Positions 59,577 to 64,000 of a stretch of DNA of 64,000 bases are shown here, piece after piece. The position numbers and the translations under genes are program-made. Location of the stretch: assembly GCF_013155125.1 (NCBI RefSeq), contig NZ_CP053564.1:1805501-1869500 (forward strand). Direction: 5' to 3'. How positions within the stretch are numbered: position 1 is the first letter of the stretch; every line of letters starts with the position of its first letter. Source of the DNA: Pseudonocardia broussonetiae. GTDB taxonomy: Bacteria > Actinomycetota > Actinomycetes > Mycobacteriales > Pseudonocardiaceae. The notes under the pieces are model-generated. The model was not told where the DNA came from. It did no database searches and was given only the letters and a program-made list of their open reading frames with translations.

Positions 59577-62069
59577 TCAGGTGCCGACGATGCCGCGCAG
59601 GTGGGCGAACAGCTCGCCCCGGCTGCCGGAGCCGAGGCGCTGGCGCATCCGGGAGACGTGGTGCTCCACCGTCTTCGCCGAGATGAACAGCTGCTCGCCG
59701 ATCTGCTTGTAGGTCAGGCCCTCCAGCACGAGGGCGGCGACCTCGCGCTCGCGGTCGCTGAGCACGTCGTCGCGCGGGGGCGCCTGCGTCGCCCCGGCCG
59801 GGTCCGAGGGCGCCTGCTCCGGCGCCTGCTCGACGACCTGCAGCGCACGGGCGGTGCCCAGCAGCGACGCCATGCCCGTCTTGTCGCGCGTGCGGATCGC
59901 GGCCTGTCCGGCCAGGCGTCCGCCGTCCCAGGACAGGCCGACGGCGTGCAGGCCCCGCGCGGCGGCCTCCACCGCCGCCGGGTCGACCTCGCCGCGCAGC
60001 ACGAGCAGCCACTGCCGCGCCCCGACGGCCATCGCCGCGGCGTAGCGGCTGGTGGACGAGCCGGCCTCCAGCGCGGCCACGTCGGGCGCGGCGGCGTCGG
60101 GGTTCTGGGCGAACATCGCGGCGTGCACGCCCGCCCAGTGCAGGGGGGCGGCCCACAGCAGCGGGTTGCCCAGGCGGGCGAGCAGGGCCGCGGCCTCGTC
60201 GAGGTGCGGGGCGACCCAGCTCTGCTCGCGCAGCCGGGCCGCGGCGACGCGCAGCTCGGAGAGCGGCTGCAGGACGAACAGGTCGACGGGGTGGTGCACG
60301 ATCGCCTCGCGCGCCCGCGCCCAGCCGACCATCAGCGCCGCCGGGTCGCTCGCCCGCCGGGCCAGCGCCACCTCCAGCGCCGCGGCCAGCAGCTCGTCGC
60401 GCGGTTCGAGCCGGGTGCCGACGTCGAGGGCCGCGCGGGCCGCGGACTTCTCGCCCCGGTACATCGCGATCCACCCCAGCAGCAGCCGGTGCCGCGCGGC
60501 CGCGCCGCAGCCGCCCAGGCCGACGCGCTCCGCGCGCTCCAGCACCGACTGCGCGACGGCCAGCTCCCCGCACTGCACGGCGACCAGGGCGGCGAGCGCG
60601 GCCGGGGTGTCGGTGAGCAGCGCGGCGCGGTTGGGCGGCTCCAGCAGCCCGGCGGCGCGGACCAGCTTCGACATCGCGCCGGTCGGGGCGCCCACCACCG
60701 ACTCCAGCACGCCCTGCGCCGTCAGCTCCTCGGCGCCCGAGCGCAGCGTCGGCGGGCGGCGGCCGGGGGCGGCGGGCGCGGCGAGGGCGGCGCGGGCCTC
60801 GTCCAGCGCGCCGGTGCCGACGAGCGCGGGCACGGCGAGCACCGGCGAGGCGCCGAGCGAGGTCGTCCAGCGGTAGAGGTCGGCGCTGCGGGCGAGGTTG
60901 CCGCGGCGCGCGAGCACGGCGGCGGCGACGGCTCCGGCGCGGCGGGCGTCGGCGTCGGGGACCGCGGTGCCCGGCCCGTCGACGGCGTCCAGGACGCGGT
61001 CGGCGTGGTCGAGCGCGAGGTCGAGCTTCCCCGCGATGACGGCGGCCTCGGCCCGGCGCGGCGCCAGCTCCAGCGGCGCGGCACCGGCACGGATCGCGGC
61101 CTCGTACAGCTCGTCCGCGGGGCCCGTGCCGGTGCGCACGGCCTGGTCGGCGGCGGCGGCGAACACCGCGGCCACCCGCTTCCCGGTGCCGCCCGCCCGC
61201 AGCAGCCCCCGGGCGGCGGTCAGCACGTCGCCGCCGCGCTCCAGCTCGATCTCGGCCAGCGCGCGGCGCACCTCGATCGCGGCCGCGGGGGGCGTGCGGG
61301 CCAGCACGGCGGCCGAGACGAGCGGCACGGCGCCGCCGTCGGCCAGCAGCCGCCCCTCCGCCCACGCCGCGACGACGAGCTCGTCGAGGGCGTCGGCGCC
61401 GGGCAGCCCGAGCAGCGGCACCAGGACCTCGGCGTCGCGCGGGGCACCCACGGCGCGGGCCAGCAGGAGCTCGCGCACGCCCGGGGCGAGCTCCTCCAGC
61501 GCGTACCCGAGCTGGGCGAGCAGGTCGGCCGGCAGCTCGCCGGTGCCGGGCAGCTCGAGCAGCAGGTCGACCAGCGCGGGGATGCCGGCCGACCGCAGCA
61601 GCACGGTGTCGAGCACGTCCGGGTCGGGGACGTGGCCGAGCAGCCGCTGCGCGCGGACGGCGAGGGCCCCGCGGTCGAGCACGTCGAGCACCACGGGCCG
61701 GCCGTGCCGGGACAGCTCCGCGCCGAGCGCGGCCATGGCGCGGGACTCCGGGTGCGGCCGGTGGGCGACGACGATCCGGCCGGCGTCGCCCGCGGCGAGC
61801 GCGGTGAGGTGGCGCAGCCGGTCGTCGGGCAGCAGGTGGGCGTCGTCGACGACGAGCGCGGTGCCCGGGTCGAGCGGCTCGCCGGGCTCGGGGGCGTCGC
61901 GGCGGACGGGGACGCCCGCGGCGGTCCAGGTGGCGGCCAGCGCGGTGAGGACCGCGGTCTTGCCGTACCCGCCCGGACCGACGACGTCGATGCGGCGGGT
62001 CGTGACCGGGTCGGTGGCGACGTCGCGCAGGGCGACCTCGGCACCGTCGGCGAGCGTCGACGCGTTCAG
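59577..62069 (-). CDS. Large LuxR/STAND regulator, IniR-like, CTG start
   Basis: 830 residues if it begins at CTG 62069-62067; GGAGGGGGAGG ends 6 nt upstream. No ATG, GTG or TTG exists in frame between this CTG and ATG 61736, which would cut the protein after its nucleotide-binding site. In the extended part lie Walker A VVGPGGYGKTAVL (about 31-43) and Walker B TALVVDDAHLLPDD. Helical repeats (~150-750) follow, then a LuxR helix-turn-helix (LSDREREVAALVLEGLTYKQ, then SAKTVEHHVSRMRQRLG). M. tuberculosis IniR has the same plan and, from memory, about the same length. It probably controls the ini-like genes. Confidence 0.85.
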   Translation of the reverse strand: MNASTLADGAEVALRDVATDPVTTRRIDVVGPGGYGKTAVLTALAATWTAAGVPVRRDAPEPGEPLDPGTALVVDDAHLLPDDRLRHLTALAAGDAGRIVVAHRPHPESRAMAALGAELSRHGRPVVLDVLDRGALAVRAQRLLGHVPDPDVLDTVLLRSAGIPALVDLLLELPGTGELPADLLAQLGYALEELAPGVRELLLARAVGAPRDAEVLVPLLGLPGADALDELVVAAWAEGRLLADGGAVPLVSAAVLARTPPAAAIEVRRALAEIELERGGDVLTAARGLLRAGGTGKRVAAVFAAAADQAVRTGTGPADELYEAAIRAGAAPLELAPRRAEAAVIAGKLDLALDHADRVLDAVDGPGTAVPDADARRAGAVAAAVLARRGNLARSADLYRWTTSLGASPVLAVPALVGTGALDEARAALAAPAAPGRRPPTLRSGAEELTAQGVLESVVGAPTGAMSKLVRAAGLLEPPNRAALLTDTPAALAALVAVQCGELAVAQSVLERAERVGLGGCGAAARHRLLLGWIAMYRGEKSAARAALDVGTRLEPRDELLAAALEVALARRASDPAALMVGWARAREAIVHHPVDLFVLQPLSELRVAAARLREQSWVAPHLDEAAALLARLGNPLLWAAPLHWAGVHAAMFAQNPDAAAPDVAALEAGSSTSRYAAAMAVGARQWLLVLRGEVDPAAVEAAARGLHAVGLSWDGGRLAGQAAIRTRDKTGMASLLGTARALQVVEQAPEQAPSDPAGATQAPPRDDVLSDREREVAALVLEGLTYKQIGEQLFISAKTVEHHVSRMRQRLGSGSRGELFAHLRGIVGT

Positions 62070-62201
62070 TGTCCGCCTCCCCCTCCGCTGGTCCCTGCCG
62101 GGCGCAGGCGAGCGTAGCGCCGGTCACGCTGCGGGCCGCGGCGCCGCCCGATCCCCGCCCGATCCCCGCCCGATCGGGTGGCACTGGAAGGATGCGCAGA
62201 C

Positions 62202-62900
62202 GTGAGCAGCCCCGACGCGTCCCCCTCCGCGGACGCCACGGTGTGGGCGCTGGTGCTCGCCGGCGGCAGCGGGCAGCGCTTCGGCGGCCGGCCCAAGCAG
62301 TTCCAGCCGGTCGGCGGCATCCGCATGATCGACCGCACGGTGGCCGCCGCCCGCCGGACCTGCGACGGCGTCACGGTCGTGCTCCCGCCGGGCTGCGACT
62401 GGGACGGCGAACCGGTCGACGCCCTCGCCGAGGGCGGCGACCACCAGTCCGAGTCGCTGCGCGCGGGGCTGGCCACCGTGCCCGACGGCACCGGGATCGT
62501 CGTCGTCTGCGACCCCGCGCACCCGCTGGCCCCCGACGCGCTGTTCACCGCCGTCGCCGACGCCGTGCGGCGCGGGGCCGACGGGGCGGTGCCGGTGCTG
62601 CCGATCCTGGAGGTGGTGCAGCGCGTCGAGGGCGGGCGCGTCACCGCCACGCTCCCCAAGCACGACCTCGTGCTCACCCAGGCGCCCCAGGCGTTCCGCG
62701 CCGAGGTGCTGCGCGAGGTGCACGCCGACCGGCCCCGGCCGGTGGAGAACTCGGGCCTGCTCGTCGAACGCGGGCACCGCGTCGACACGGTGCCCGGCGA
62801 CCCCGCGAACCTGCACGTGACCACGCCGGCCGAGCTGGCGATCCTGGACCGGATCGCCTCCGCCGGCGCCGCTCCCGCTACGGAAGGACACCCCTCCTGA
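62202..62900 (+). CDS. IspD/TarI-like cytidylyltransferase
   Basis: 232 residues, GTG with GGAAGGA upstream. The nucleotide-binding loop is LVLAGGSGQRFGGRPKQFQ, then a Lys near MIDRTVAAARRTC, CDPAHPLAPDALFTAVADAV and TQAPQAFRAEVL. It activates a polyol phosphate or methylerythritol phosphate with CTP. The DG/DR substrate residues of IspD are not all apparent, and its partner is a sugar-1-phosphate cytidylyltransferase, so a role in making a CDP-polyol or CDP-sugar for cell-surface glycans is as likely as isoprenoid synthesis. TGATG overlap with the next gene. Confidence 0.82.
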   Translation: MSSPDASPSADATVWALVLAGGSGQRFGGRPKQFQPVGGIRMIDRTVAAARRTCDGVTVVLPPGCDWDGEPVDALAEGGDHQSESLRAGLATVPDGTGIVVVCDPAHPLAPDALFTAVADAVRRGADGAVPVLPILEVVQRVEGGRVTATLPKHDLVLTQAPQAFRAEVLREVHADRPRPVENSGLLVERGHRVDTVPGDPANLHVTTPAELAILDRIASAGAAPATEGHPS

Positions 62901-63697
62901 TGGACCCCCAGACCCCGGTCGTCATCCTCTGCGGAGGCCAGGGCACCCGCATCCGCGAGGTCAGCGAGCGCCTGCCCAAGGGCATGGTCGACATCGGCGA
63001 CCGCCCGATCCTGTGGCACATCATGAAGCTCTACAGCCACTACGGGTACCGGCGCTTCATCCTCTGCCTGGGCTACAAGGGCTGGGAGATCAAGCAGTTC
63101 TTCCTGGACTACCGCGCGCACCTGGCCGACTTCACGCTCAGCCTCTCCGACGGCGACCACGAGCCGCAGTTCGCCTCCGGGCGCGGCGACGAGAACTGGG
63201 AGATCACGTTCGCGGAGACCGGCCTCGAGGCCGGCACGGGCGCGCGCCTGCGCCGCATCCGCGACTACATCGACACCCCGCACTTCATGATGACCTACGG
63301 CGACGGCGTCAGCGCCGTCGACATCGAGCAGCTCGCGCAGCTGCACGAGAAGTCGGGCCGGATCGGCACGGTCACCGGCGTGCACCCGACGTCGAAGTTC
63401 GGCGAGATGCGCGTCGACGGCGACGTCGTCGCGGAGTTCAACGAGAAGCCCACGCAGGTCACCGGCTGGGTGAGCGGCGGGTACTTCGTGTTCGACCGCA
63501 GCTTCCTCGACGACTACCTCGACGACTCCGAGGGGCTGTTCCTGGAGGCCGAGCCGCTGCAGCGCCTGGCGCGCGACGAGCAGCTCACCGTCAACAAGCA
63601 CGAGGGCTTCTGGGCCGCGATGGACACCTACAAGGACTACCAGGCCCTCAACGAGCTCTGGGCCAAGGGCGACGCCCCCTGGAAGCTCTGGGACTGA
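62900..63697 (+). CDS. Glucose-1-phosphate cytidylyltransferase-like
   Basis: 265 residues, ATG overlapping the preceding stop. VVILCGGQGTRIREVSERLP (nucleotide loop with Lys in PKGMVDIGDRPILWH), YSHYGYRRFILCLGYKGWEI, MTYGDGVSAVDI (metal-binding Asp) and WVSGGYFVFDRSFLDDY match the RfbF group that makes CDP-glucose. Length fits. The pair with the IspD-like gene suggests a nucleotide-sugar pathway continuing beyond the right edge or elsewhere; no dehydratase is seen here. Confidence 0.92.
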   Translation: MDPQTPVVILCGGQGTRIREVSERLPKGMVDIGDRPILWHIMKLYSHYGYRRFILCLGYKGWEIKQFFLDYRAHLADFTLSLSDGDHEPQFASGRGDENWEITFAETGLEAGTGARLRRIRDYIDTPHFMMTYGDGVSAVDIEQLAQLHEKSGRIGTVTGVHPTSKFGEMRVDGDVVAEFNEKPTQVTGWVSGGYFVFDRSFLDDYLDDSEGLFLEAEPLQRLARDEQLTVNKHEGFWAAMDTYKDYQALNELWAKGDAPWKLWD

Positions 63698-63726
63698 CGC
63701 TCAGGGCCGACCCTCGGCGCCGACCC

Positions 63727-64000
63727 TCAGCGGGCGGCCGTCAGGAGGGCCATCCACTCCTGGCGGCCCACCGTCGAGGGCGGGCGGGTGGAGCTGCTCG
63801 CGACGAGCGCCTCCACCGCCTGCTCGGCCTCCCCGCCGCCGCCCGCGCGCACGGGTGCGGCGAGCAGCGGCCACGACTCGCCGCCGATGATCCCGTTGAC
63901 CTCCTCGGTGGCGTGGTCGGCCTGGAACCGGCGCACCGACTCGGCCATCGGCGCCGAGAACTGCCCGTCGACGGCCACCTCCGTGCGCCCCGCCGCCCGG
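63727..64000 (-). CDS. Peptidoglycan-binding-domain protein, 3' part
   Basis: The reading frame leaves the window at the right edge, so only the last ~91 residues are seen. AVDGQFSAPMAESVRRFQAD followed by GIIGGESWPLL matches a PG_binding_1 repeat (Asp-Gly-x-Phe...Val...Phe-Gln, Asp/Gly...Trp). The tail is Ser/Pro-rich. A cell-wall-anchored or secreted enzyme is probable, but its catalytic domain lies outside the window. Confidence 0.65.
   Translation of the reverse strand, partial: RAAGRTEVAVDGQFSAPMAESVRRFQADHATEEVNGIIGGESWPLLAAPVRAGGGGEAEQAVEALVASSSTRPPSTVGRQEWMALLTAAR

Noticed and set aside
63698..63726. Terminator after the CDP-glucose gene
   Set aside because: GCCGACCCTC is directly repeated, but arms CGCTCAGGG and CCCTCAGCG mispair, so no stable stem is supported.

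Overview
This window is a stretch of actinobacterial chromosome. It is very G+C-rich by eye, uses many GTG starts, has dense 4-base GTGA/ATGA gene overlaps, and carries an HspR/HAIR heat-shock system and an ini-type locus. Gene content and compactness suit a Pseudonocardia-like member of the Pseudonocardiales, but that placement is inference. Several blocks (fba, DedA; pyrE, clpB, flavohaemoglobin; dnaK-grpE-dnaJ-hspR; etfD; dcd; iniB-iniA-iniC-iniR) recall neighbours between about Rv0320 and Rv0386 of Mycobacterium tuberculosis, so most of the window looks like conserved core chromosome with insertions.

Layout. 1-8.9 kb: end of an NCS2 nucleobase permease, a CitE-like aldolase, a FUSC membrane protein, DUF3151, class II fructose-bisphosphate aldolase, an ECF sigma factor with a tiny membrane partner, DedA, two DJ-1/PfpI proteins, Nudix and DUF4262. 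8.9-10.5 kb: a SpoU methyltransferase, then 930 bp of non-coding repeats (82-bp tandem units, then a 19-bp array). 10.5-20 kb: an FtsH-like protease with its lipoprotein, pyrE, an SDR, clpB, an AbrB/PIN toxin-antitoxin pair and nitronate monooxygenase. 20-29 kb: an AAA+/TPR pair, an FMN protein, flavohaemoglobin and the dnaK-grpE-dnaJ-hspR operon with HAIR operators. 29-36.2 kb: a six-gene type IV secretion-like operon (VirB2-, VirB3/PrgI-, VirB4-, VirB6/TrbL-, VirB8/TcpC- and VirB1-like) with no relaxase, coupling protein or integrase. 36.6-45.6 kb: an EtfD-like Fe-S protein, a two-component system divergent from an ABC exporter, dcd and a degenerate WecB-like protein. 45.8-47 kb: tRNA-Gly(CCC), its terminator and about 1 kb of palindromic repeats related to the first array. 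47-53 kb: AraC regulator, VOC protein, a short UvrA paralogue, a kinase-like protein and small genes. 53-62 kb: a membrane-anchored Hsp70 divergent from an IniB-like Asp/Asn-rich protein, two dynamin-like GTPases and a large LuxR/STAND regulator. 62-64 kb: two nucleotidyltransferases and a partial peptidoglycan-binding protein.

Most interesting are the ini-like locus with its own transmembrane Hsp70, the relaxase-less T4SS-like operon, the two related repeat arrays plus the separate 19-bp array, the WecB-fold protein that lost its catalytic residues, and a recurring leaderless promoter (TANNNT, 6-8 nt, then the start codon). Coordinates of starts were chosen by overlap, ribosome-binding site or this leaderless pattern; no database search was run.
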